A stretch of 64,000 nucleotides of DNA. It comes from Kappaphycus alvarezii. Its lineage: Eukaryota; Rhodophyta; Florideophyceae; Gigartinales; Solieriaceae. The position numbers were made by a program, and so were the translations under genes. Location: the NCBI GenBank assembly GCA_002205965.3, contig NADL03000682.1, positions 682,001 to 746,000 on the forward strand, given 5' to 3'. This document shows, in pieces, positions 54,714 to 64,000 of this stretch. The notes under the pieces were generated by a model that did no database searches, was not told the DNA's origin, and was given only the letters and a program-made list of their open reading frames with translations. Position 1 is the stretch's first letter. Each line of letters opens with the position of its first letter.

Positions 54714-57700
54714 AGAACGACTTTTCCAAGAAAATTCTCAGACGACCTCATCATGGCTTCAGAAAAATCCATACACAACTCGCCACTATACAACATCAAC
54801 TGCAACGTTTTGTCCATGGGACTGTCTCGTTTTGTTAAGCAATCTACAGGATTAATTTTTCCTAGTATCCATACCATGCGGTTCACGTTATGGGTCTCAA
54901 ACTCATATCGAATCACAGCAACATCGGCACGAATTTTTTTTTCGGCAGAAGTGTGACAAACAGAAAGAAAATCATAAATGTATTTGGAATCGACACAGAC
55001 AATAACATCAAATTTCATGTAAAGAAGAGTAGAGTACGCTGCGGCTAAGAGATTTGCTTCGTCAATAGCGTACCCAGCTGCAAGTATCTCTGCGACGCCA
55101 ATCGATTTCACAGGACGTCGCGACCTGTTTGAACTCCAGTGTAGGGCACGAAAGATTGAATCTTTCCCAAATTCACCAATTAACAGTCCTGCAAAAAATG
55201 CGAGTTGGCCGCACTCGTTTGAACGAGATGCATCGGAGAAAACTAGAATGGAGAGCTTTTGTGGAGTAGAACTAGATGGACGTTGGTACGATAGAAATGT
55301 AACCAATCTTTTGAAAGTCTTTAAGCAGTTACTTTGAGTAATTAGAGATTTTACAATTGGTTTCACACCTTTCTGTTGAAGAAAGCTTGAGTAAAAAGAG
55401 CAATACGGACTTGCAACAATTCCAGTCCATCGAATTGAGCAATTCAACGAACGGAAGGCATTAAGCTCGATCTGATTCCAAAGTTCGTTAACTTGACGGC
55501 GTCGAAAACGATCAAGAGGATATGGTTGCAAAGCTTCAAGATTGTCCTCAGCATGAATCGAAATCGAAAAATCTTCGTTCTGAATAATGGTCAACCCGTA
55601 ATACAAAAATTGACCTGGACCGTAAACAATAGTTCCAAGCTTGAATCGGTCATTGATCTTCTCCACCAAATATGGGACATACTCTAAAGGTCCCGTCAGT
55701 AGAATATCATCCACTAACTTTGTAGCAAGTACTTCAATGCAGTCTTGATTATTCGAACGTATGTAGAAGATTTGGGGAACGAACGAAAGCTGAGCAAAAC
55801 CCAACTCATAGAAAAAGGAATCACTGTGATCTTGCCACTTTGCACTAGCATTGGCTAGTCCATAAGCGGCAGTCAAAAGGAGCCAGTAGAAGGATCTGTT
55901 CTTGCATTCGCGAGGGGGGCCCACGTAAATATCTCGTTCAGCAATTCCAGTCTGTAAAAAATCAGATTTAACGTCTATCTTGACCAGATCCCACTTGAAC
56001 ATACTAGATATTGAAAGCAACACTCTAATTCCAAGAGGATGACAAACTGCTGAATCCGTCATAACCGTATGCTTGTCTCGGTCTTTGTTGCCATGTGGTG
56101 CAATTCGAGCTTTCATCATCAGCGACTCATCACCCTGAGCCTTGGCCTTATACAGAACGTGACTAGAGATATTATTCGCATCACTAGGTACCTGAGAAAC
56201 ATGAACTTCTTTAACAATCTTCTTGAAATTTGTTTCTCCAGTACCGTAGGCATTCTGAACCACCAAATCCGGTAGGCCTTGAGCAAGATGAAGGAGGAAT
56301 TCCTTAGTATTAAAGCGATCATTATAGCTTTGCAGGGTGTCTTTCTCGGAACTAGACAGGTCAGTTCCAGGTAACAGATGAACTTTGTTCGTAGAAACTG
56401 AATTGGGAGCAGACCTGCTACGGAGCAAACTTCCAATCCTCTTCTTGTAGCTTCAAGGTTTCAACGTCTCCATCAAGATAGTCAACACGAAAAGTGTCGT
56501 TTTCTGGGTCATGGTGTCCAATTACACCAGGGTAGTATTGATGGTCATCCGGCCAGAATACTTCAATCTTATCACCAATGGAAGGAACAACAGTCTCGTT
56601 GATATTCACACCATCACCAATTTCTGTCCGACGAGGACTAATCTCGTCATTGGATCGAACATCGGAGCTATCAATGTCGTTCACAATAAATTCTAAATCG
56701 GACTGTAGAGAATCGATTGACTCTTGGATAGACGAAGCGAGTTGGTTATCAACAATGGCCGGTCGCACATCTTCAATAGCTGCAGAAAAATTCTTTCTCT
56801 TTTTGCCGGGTAGACTAACAGATCAATTTTCATGATCCAAACTAAGAATTGGAAGACTGAAGACCATTTTCCATGCTTCTGATTCGCGTTCTTAGTAAAA
56901 ACTTCTACCATATCACCACTTGAAAGGAATTTTCACTTACAGACTTAGAGTTTAAAATGAGAGTCAACTTCCTTTTGGCCTGTAAACATCTGTGTGCTTC
57001 CAAGATATCCTCAAGAATATGTACGGGTTTTACAATAGAATCAATAGGATAGGACTGACCTTTGGCTAGTACATATGCGGAGAGCTTCTTATTACCATAA
57101 AGAGCATTTGAAATACGGAATACTTGCTGAACTAGGCTCTGCATGTCCTGTGTTGAATCAGGGTCTTTCACCCGTAAGTAGATATCTTTCAGAATTCGGT
57201 GTTTAGACTCCATAACATTCTTGTTATGGCTACGATGTGGAAGAGCTTGAAACTGAATATCAAAAAGAGAAAGAAAATTCTTAAACTCCTTACAGTCATA
57301 AGCAGGGTCGCCGAGAACTTTGACAGGTTTCCAAAACTGTGAAAGCCAAAGTGAATCAAAGGCGTGTACTGCATGCAAGATCTTGCTGTTCGGAACAACA
57401 CAGCCAATAGAAAATCGTGTAAAAGAGTCCATCGCGTGAAAAACAGGAGCTTCATCTAAAAAAGTGGTCACCACAAACAACTTCGTTGAAACTGCGTGAC
57501 AGAAAGCTCAACGAAACCTTTCGAGATGGAAGAGGCAGTGCGGTCTTCAAACATTTGACGCATTTTTCAACAACAAAAGATAAATATTTCTCAACGTCAT
57601 TATTCCATAAACCGTTCCTTTGCAGAAGTATCTTCATGTCCGTAAAAGAAAAGTGACCACAAACACGTTGGTGGACTTTGTCAACAACGGAATTCCTTTT

Positions 57701-59154
57701 CTTTCAGGGCAAATTTCTTTTTTCACTACTGACCTTAGCAGTGGCACAAAGATACTGAACTTGTGGATAAGTCCAAGCTATAACACCTACCCATAAATCG
57801 GTTGTAAGGAACAAAACAATGATGATCATGATTGATAAGAGATATAGTATCATCCTCTCCATCATTAGTAGAAACTTCTAGAGCGGTACCGCCTATATGA
57901 ATGATATTAAAAATCGTCTAACAGTTCTACCGACAATCTACTGCGAAGAACTACTGATCAGCAGGTGTCTACTCTTAACAACCACATTTTTGTCTGACAT
58001 AACCGGAAGAAAAACGGAGCCAATAATCTTTCTTGATGAGCTGGAATGACTTCCTGATCCATACTGCCAGTACGGGCGACTTTTGATCTCGTCACGAAGA
58101 GATTCAAAAGTCCCATCCCAGTCAGGTAGAACATGTGGTATAATGAGCTTAAATTCTTCTATTCCCAATCCACTGAATGGTGCCCCATCATCTAAAAGAG
58201 GTCCAATACAACCCATAGAAGAGTCATCATTAAAACCACTTAGTTGAGCCCTGTGAAACGGAACAGATTTCTTTGGATCTGTAGAAGAGTTTTTTCGAGT
58301 ATTAGAGGACGAAGTGCTGTTCTAATTCAATTCACATTCTGGGTCATTTGCCCAAGGCCCTTTCTTGTGGCATTTATGGCATTTAAACTTTTATTTTAAG
58401 TCATACAGCTGTTCCTGCGTCAGATATCTCTTACCACCTGACTTCTTAGAACTAGAAGTGCGCACAGAACTTGCGCAAATTGCAGAATTTATGGTATTCT
58501 CCTTCGCATTCTTAGGCTTGTCACATTGTCGAACAACCGAGGACACAGCATCGTAGGTTAGCGATTTAAGAAAGTCAAATGTAGACGACGAGGAGTCCAA
58601 AGTACTGTCTTTTGGAGATGCAGCGGCAAGAATAGATATTCTTTGATTCCCATCGATAATGGCATTGGCCATCAACAAGAACGCCACTAAAGAATTATGT
58701 AACATAGAATCCTCTCCTGAATGAGAATTAAACGTAGCCACTTGAGCCTCATCATGCTGTTCAAAATTACGAAAGTACTCATTGGAATTTCGTTTTGTAT
58801 TCAAAACACCAACAAAATCAGAGTAAACTTCACTAATGACAGCCAAAGCATCTCGCTTGTAAATGGCATCAACAACAGCTTGAACACCTTTTTCAGTCTT
58901 AAGCACGTCATTAGGAATACTCTGGCATAAAATCTTGGCTCTTCCGTACAATTGAGATACTAACATAATGCCACGAAGATTAACAGAAATCTTGTTACTG
59001 TTATTAGCAGATAACTCATCATGAAAAGCCTCCCACAATTTGAGTGATCTGGAATATTGACTTTGATCTCCTTTTCCATCCGTCCATGGAGCTTGCTTCA
59101 AATCCCATGGGAAGCGTGGACGATTGGGTAGGTCTAGAGTTGCAGAACCTGGAG

Positions 59155-59167
59155 CTGGGTCCATAAC
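59155..59167 (-). other. primer-binding site of copia element 2 (half-tRNA-iMet)
   Basis: The minus strand reads GTTATGGACCCAG right after the 5' LTR, matching the site of copia element 1 at all but one base and complementary to the initiator tRNA-Met anticodon arm with one G-U pair. The ATG inside it (complement of 59162-59164) is the first codon of gag (MDPAPG). Confidence 0.78.
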
Positions 59168-59437
59168 TAATAAATGTAATGGGAATCTTAAACACAGAAC
59201 GAGGATATAATTTAAGCTAGTATAGATCTGTTAGAGCGTGAGGAACTGTCAAACTTCATCGGAGGTTGTCTAACAAACAACAGTATAAATACAAAAGCAT
59301 ACACCAATACAAATACAAACTCAAAAGGTTGCAAATACCAATACAAATACAAACTCAAAAGGTTGCAAATACCAGAGCAAATACAAATAAAGCATTCAAC
59401 GGGTGCCAACAAATAGAAATACAAATTCGAACATTCA
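59168..59437 (-). repeat. 5' LTR of copia element 2
   Basis: 270 bp; the 34-bp length difference from the other LTR comes from a tandem repeat of ATACAAATACAAACTCAAAA-type sequence near 59306-59373. Two extra bases separate its outer end from the CATTG duplication. Confidence 0.88.
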
Positions 59438-60806
59438 TACATTGCCCTCAGCAGAGGTCTTCCGAGAAGCACTTCGGGCATTTTGCTATCTGCAATCAAG
59501 AACTGTACTCCACGGATCCGTACGGTTAGTCCCTTCTGTGGCAGTAGGATAGTAAGATCGAGGTTCACTATTGTCTAAGTCGTCGCCGGTAGTACTTGTT
59601 CGGCTGCCTTCAGTGCGGTATCGAGGGTCATGGGAGTCTCCAGGTTTCCTGCCGCAAGTTTGGGGTTCTTTTCCGAGATGTGCTCGAACAATATGCAGGG
59701 AATAGTAGAATAGTCCGCCTCGGAATTGCCTAACGCTACAGTGTCGATGTCGTCTAAGCGTTTCCTGTACCTTCCTTCGTCGGCGTTTGGGGCGCACTCT
59801 GCTGCGGAACACAGTACCGCAGATTTCGCGGTATTCCTGTTGTTGCGCTTCCTTCCGAAACGCTTGTCGAGGAGCTTGGATCTCTTCTTCGTCGTTGTTG
59901 TAAATGGACACGTGCTGATCTGATGTATCCCTGAATAATCCTCGGTGTTCAAACATGGCTTGTCCCATTCTCCAGCGTCAAACTTCTCGCTGACTTTCCT
60001 GTCGTTGCTGTTAGGGGTCTCCTTGCTCACATTATGCGGTCGTGGGTCCCGTCAAGCTTTTTTCCTCTCCAGCTCTCCGGACTTCGATTTCTGTCCGCCG
60101 ACATCCCGTTTGCTTGAAAGTTTGCGCTTGAGCTTCAAACTCGCGCACTGTACCAGGTCAACCTGTGCGGAAAGTTTGGAAATAGTGTTCGTAAAAAACT
60201 TCAGGTCTCCTTTCCGCTTTGGTTTCCAAAGTCGCATCTTATCGGTTAAGATTTGCCTCAGCTCCGCAAGCTCCAGCTTGCGCGCCAGCTTTGCGATAAG
60301 TTCCTTACAATGGTCTTTGTCCGTGATGATGCTCGATGCATTATGCTCGTCCAAACCGGCAATGGTCTCTAATACGAGGTTTTCGTCGGCTCTAGAGGGA
60401 TCATGAGGCATGTGTTTGTACTTCACGGTTGATAAAGCCTCTTCGAGTCGGTCGTTTTGGTCACAGGTGGTCGCGGCTAGGCTTGAATCAAAACATGTTT
60501 TAACTGCCATGTCGGTTGTCTATTCAGCCGTCGCAGAGCCTTCGATTCGTCCGAGTTTGCAAAATGTATGCAAGTGCCTGGGCTTCATACACTGCCGTAC
60601 AGATGCCGCCTTGATGCGCTGATTAGCTGGGCGTCCGGAATTAACGTCTTGGACTCGGATCGTGTATGCAGAAAATTCCACCTCGAAATTTATAAGCTCT
60701 GGTTGTGATGCTCCCGCAAGCGTTGGCGCCTGGATGGTATTTACTATACTGTACGACGACATAATGTCTGACTTTCGTTCTGGTACTCTTTGATGTCAAA
60801 GCGCTT

Positions 60807-61093
60807 TGTTGGTCAGAACAGCGGTTGCGGGCACACGGTCCTCTGAGCGCAGGCGAGGGAGCAGGCACAAGGAACTTGAATGTTCCTCAAAGGATGTCTC
60901 CGACTCCTTGGCATATGCTACAGGAGTCGGATATTTGTTCTGCCTCGTTCTGGCGGTTTCCCCAAAAGGTTCTTCCTTTTTGGGATGCGCCTCCTAACTA
61001 CTTTAGGTATACTGCTCGTTTGGTAGGCTACAATCTACCAAAAAAGGACTGAGGTCCCTGATCGAGGTCTACGCATATGCACCTGTGTAGGCA
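60807..61093 (-). repeat. 5' LTR of gypsy element
   Basis: 287 bp. On the plus strand it starts TGTTGGTCAGAAC and ends GTAGGCA. Read on the minus strand it runs TGCCTACACAGG to CCAACA, the canonical TG..CA. Confidence 0.85.
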
Positions 61094-61198
61094 TACTCGT
61101 TAAATGAACCCGTGGTTCAGAGGCTGCTTGTTGGCACTGGAGGGTCATTGCGGACTATAATAAAGAAGTCGGTCGGCTAGCTGTCTGGTTAGGAGGTA
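61094..61198. other. spacer between gypsy element and LINE-A
   Basis: 105 bp with no recognised feature. Confidence 0.4.
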
Positions 61199-62119
61199 TA
61201 GTCATTCGCAGCCCGCTCAGAGAGAAAAAGCAGTAATTAATCGCGGAAAGTTGGTGGGCGAACAGTTTTTAATCGCTTGCATGGATGAGGTTGTCCTGGA
61301 GCACATACCTTTGGAGGAGGTCGACTACATTACACCGGTAACGGTTTCAGATGACCTATCTCCCGCACCTTCAAACTAGAGCCCCAACATCGCGTCTCAA
61401 ACCCCCGATCTTTCTGAATAGTCTCTGCCATCTCTAAAAGAGATCTTCACAATTCACACCCCAGGCATGTCGCATATACCGATCAATTTCCGCGGTTGTC
61501 AAGCAGAGACGTATGCCAAGTCGATGGACGATGCAGTGAACGCTTATCTTGCTGATAATTCACGAGCAACTCAGGCGCTCACAAAAATATTTCTGTTCCC
61601 GGCAGTAATGCTTACGAACATTCACTCGTCAGATTCCTGCTCCAGTGAATACCGGTGGCACTCTACTACGGACAAAAAGGGAGAAAGAATAGATTTATGG
61701 AACGCGGGGCACTTTAGAACACTATGGGCGCAAGCACTCGACCAGCCCAAACACCGCACGGCACGAGCTCGTTCCACTTCGGACCAGCAACAGGTCAATA
61801 TAAAAAGGGCGACAAAACTGGCCTAAGAAGGTGCGTACGGAAAGGCTTCACAAGCTTTGCGCTCGCTAGGCGGATTGATGTAATCGATGCCCTTACCGAT
61901 AAACACCCCCAGCAGGCCCCCGATGAAACAACTCTAGTCAGTGGAACATCTTCTACCAATTACGGTTTCCGACCGACCACTGAAGACGAAGTTCTAGGCG
62001 CTATCAGGGCTTTTAAACCAGGAGCCTCTCCCGGAGGCTGAGGTCAAAAGCCTTACCACCTGGTGGAATTGCTAAGATGTCCATCCTCATCGGGGAATTC
62101 AGGCTTTTTGGCAGCTCTT

Positions 62120-62840
62120 TGATGGACGCAAATTCGCACACGGAATAAATCTAGAAGAGGACCTAATTTGCGTAGAGTATCGGAATTTGGAAGATATTTT
62201 TACAGTTTCTGAATTTGTAAGATATTTTTAATTTGGATGAGTGTGACAAATTCATCTGTTGATTTTTTATTTTAAGAAACGCCGTCATAATAGATTTCAG
62301 TACAATTCCAGGTTCTGGGTGATACTACGAGTGACTCTGAAAAGTCTATGAGATGGGCACATTAATTCCCACCCCTAGCCGATGGGTGGCTGGCATGGGT
62401 ATGGCACCTAGATATTTAACTTGAGGAAATATCTTCTAATAGCCTCTCTGGTTCACACAATTCCCATGAATGTATTTTATGGCAATTAGTATGTTTGTTT
62501 GAGACTCTAGGATTAGCCAAAAAAGTCTATATATGCTGAGTAAACTGCTTCCTCTTGTGGAGGTCAAGCAAGTTGGCAGACAGCTTCAAGTCAAGTCACG
62601 AGTAGTAGGAAGTTTAGAGTCAACTTCAGACCCAAGAAAACTTTTTCCTAAGCTGGTCGCAGAGCATCAGTGGTAGACCCTGCACCTTCCATACTTGCCT
62701 GTAGCCCTCTCCACTCTCTTCTATATACACTCCTTTTGGTCGTTCAACTATACCACGGTAGCACTTTTGTCGCTTGCTCCACCTCTTTCTTGGGGTAGTT
62801 GGTTCTGGGTATCTCTTCTCCCAACAATTAACCCCTATCA
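62120..62840 (-). mobile_element. solo LTR (copy 2) inserted in LINE-A
   Basis: 721 bp, reverse complement of the solo LTR at 18334-19052. On the plus strand it begins TGATGGACGCAAATTC and ends AACCCCTATCA. The 5-bp duplication CTCTT lies at 62115-62119 and 62841-62845. The uninterrupted LINE-A at 20560-20590 shows the empty site. Confidence 0.88.
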
Positions 62841-62845
62841 CTCTT

Positions 62846-63784
62846 ACGAGACTTGTGAATGTTCTAGCAACTTGAAAAGCACCAGACGTTCTCGCTCCTT
62901 GGATCGCTGGTGCTCCACTTACCCCGTTGGCGAAGAAGGACATGTCGCCCAGGCCAATCTCTGTTGGGGAGACGCAGCGCAGGTTAGTCGGTAGTTGCTT
63001 AATGAAGCGAGTGTCCGAGAAGGCAGCAGACTACCTCCAACCTCTCCAAGTGGGTATCGCCACAAAGTCGGGTACCGCCACAGTCGTGCACGGAATCCGA
63101 CGAGTCGTTCAGAAGTACGGCAGTAACCCACCATATGGATTACTGATTGCCGATCTCAAGAATGCTTTTAATATGTGCAGTAGACTCGCTTTTCTGACCG
63201 AGGTGAGACAGCTATTCCCAGTGTTACATCCTTGGGTCTCATATTGCTATGCAAACGAGCCCGAATTCCTGTAAATAGGTAGTCACACAATAAGAATCGT
63301 CTGCGGGACCCAACAGGGAGACAATCTTGGAGGCCTCCTCTTCGCTATAGTGCTGCACCCTACTATCCTCAAAATACAAGAACTCTTCAGGTCAGAGAAA
63401 TGGGAGAACAGAGACTTGGAAAAGTTTTTACTTCAACTGTGGTACCACGGTGACGGGTACATTATCGGGCGCCACGGACAACTCTTCAAAGCCATCGAAG
63501 TAGTTCGCACCGTGGATGCTGAAAGCCGAGGACTGCACTTGTCGCTGCCGAAGTGTACCGTCTGGTGGCCCACAGCCCCTCCAGGGTCAGTACATAGTCT
63601 CTACCCAGGCGGGATTAAGCAAGAGTACAGCGAGGGTACTTCCGTCCTGAACGCCCCCGTCGGTACTAAGGAATACACCATATGGTTCTTTACGAACCAT
63701 GTCTCATCTCTCAGACCATTCCTCGAGACCATTGCTGACCTTGAGAAAAGCTGGAAGGCAAGTGGCATACCTGCTACTGCGTAA
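62846..63784 (+). pseudogene. LINE-A copy 5 RT, after the solo LTR
   Basis: Contains the RT fingers (PISVGETQRRLVGSCLMKRV), the palm (LLIADLKNAFNMCSR), GTQQGDNLGGLLFAIVLHPT and WYHGDGYIIGRHGQLFKAIE. It then runs through the thumb (GTSVLNAPVGTKEYTIWFFT) into the linker. The first Asp of the catalytic pair is replaced by Gly. In RTs this pair binds the catalytic metal ions, so this copy would be inactive even without its stop codon near 63271. Confidence 0.88.
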
Positions 63785-64000
63785 CTGTTTTGGCGTTTGC
63801 AAAGTAGGCTATTTGTTGCGGGTAGTGCCCCCGTCTTGCACTGGAGAAGGAGCGGAAGAGTTCGACAGGATGATGGAGGACTGTGTTCGAATATTGGCAC
63901 GGGGAGAACTGGATTCGGAAGTATTCCGAGATCTCCAGCTGCCCATCACACCAAAGGACAAAAAAACCATCTCTTGGGATCGGACTCACCTCCGCGAAGA

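Larger units (their letters stand above)
54456..59437 (-). mobile_element. Ty1/copia LTR element 2, nested in the gypsy element
   Basis: Same lineage as copia element 1. LTRs lie at 54456-54691 and 59168-59437, with a 5-bp duplication CATTG at 54451-54455 and 59440-59444. Domains in order on the minus strand: Gag (about 58390-59164), protease (around 57940-58216, DDGAPFSG), integrase (56905-57640), Tudor-like module (about 56425-56573), RT and RNase H (54710-56428, with KIDVKSDFLQT, LVDDILL and VFSDASRS). About half a dozen breaks interrupt it, so it is dead. The LTRs are less alike than those of element 1, and one carries an internal tandem duplication. The insertion separates gypsy protease from gypsy RT and is younger than the gypsy element. 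Confidence 0.93.
50800..61093 (-). mobile_element. Ty3/gypsy LTR element with nested copia element
   Basis: Minus-strand element bounded by LTRs at 60807-61093 (5') and 50800-51087 (3'). Domains in gypsy order: Gag-like (about 59575-60762, coiled-coil and lysine-rich), protease (about 59450-59570, IADSKMPEVLLGRPLLRAMY), then the inserted copia element. Downstream come RT (about 53000-54210, with WLHDFLLHAE at the catalytic site), RNase H (52405-52962, FTDASE nearby and SIYTDHTNLLYMYDPKGHDP) and integrase (about 51515-52475, DDLSGYV; LPYCPWRNGSVEVACRELLR). It is broken in about ten or more places. The LTRs differ clearly more than those of copia element 1, so it is older. No target duplication was found. 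Confidence 0.9.
61199..64000 (+). mobile_element. LINE-A copy 5, complete 5' end, runs off window
   Basis: Starts TAGTCATTCGCAGCCC, the same 5' end as the full-length copy at 19635. N-terminal coding resembles copy 2 (MSHIPINFRGCQAETYAKSM; GHFRTLWAQALDQPKHRTAR). A solo LTR interrupts the RT finger region at 62120-62840. The RT resumes with KKDMSPRPISVGETQRRLVG and ADLKNAFNMCSRLAFLTEVR. The catalytic motif here is YHGD (63443-63454), where the other copies have YHDD. A stop codon replaces a Trp codon near 63271, and further frame changes occur. The right end of the window cuts the element before its zinc finger. Confidence 0.9.

Noticed and set aside
1-64000. CRISPR arrays, bacterial operons or phage modules
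   Set aside because: No regularly spaced repeats and no prokaryotic gene order; all strong coding signals are eukaryotic retroelements or isolated genes.

Overview
The window is eukaryotic and very rich in transposable elements. It carries Ty1/copia and Ty3/gypsy elements, solo LTRs, several families of non-LTR retrotransposons (LINEs) with a C-terminal restriction-like endonuclease, and a short TA-flanked inverted-repeat transposon (MITE). A tRNA-Trp gene with eukaryotic internal promoter boxes and genes with TATA and AATAAA signals agree with this. No prokaryotic operon, CRISPR array or phage is present. The exact organism cannot be fixed from sequence alone. A red alga, stramenopile or similar protist fits the element types, but that is a guess. 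Base composition is strongly mixed: long AT-rich deserts alternate with GC-rich element bodies.

Layout. 1-1493 holds the 3' half of a decayed copia fossil. 1494-6300 is almost empty apart from a small LINE-D relic at about 5.6 kb. 6310-8548 is a second decayed copia fossil. At 8572-8850 lies a LINE-A 3' tail whose 5' end is inverted, making a hairpin. 8853-14668 is a LINE-A copy split by a copia element with two nearly identical LTRs (8939-14084, minus). 14669-15057 is the 3' end of another LINE (LINE-C), and 15182-15564 a MITE that carries a LINE tail. 15600-24666 is one GC-rich LINE-B interrupted by a solo LTR, a 53-bp LINE tail and a full-length LINE-A. That LINE-A is itself interrupted by a 555-bp AT-rich element and another LINE tail. 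24728-27798 is a well-preserved LINE-A copy.

27.8-29.7 kb is the only convincing genic island: a tRNA-Trp gene and an intronless gene for a small secreted cysteine-rich protein. 30-35.5 kb holds LINE tails and a 5'-truncated LINE-A' copy. 35.5-45.8 kb is an AT-rich desert. 45.8-48.4 kb holds LINE scraps. 48916-50271 is an unrecognised long ORF for a polar protein with a SUMO-interaction-like motif. 50800-61093 is a gypsy element (minus) with a second copia element nested inside it. 61199-64000 is another full-5'-end LINE-A copy split by a second solo LTR and running off the window.

The strongest structural results come from direct reading. Nested insertions can be ordered by their target-site duplications. 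Several LINE subfamilies share a short 3' tail of the form (A/G)TAAA..ACCC...CCC, and tail-only insertions as short as 45-53 bp carry their own 10-bp target duplications. Both copia elements of one lineage put the Gag start codon inside a primer-binding site that matches the anticodon arm of initiator tRNA-Met, and both carry a Tudor-like module between integrase and reverse transcriptase.
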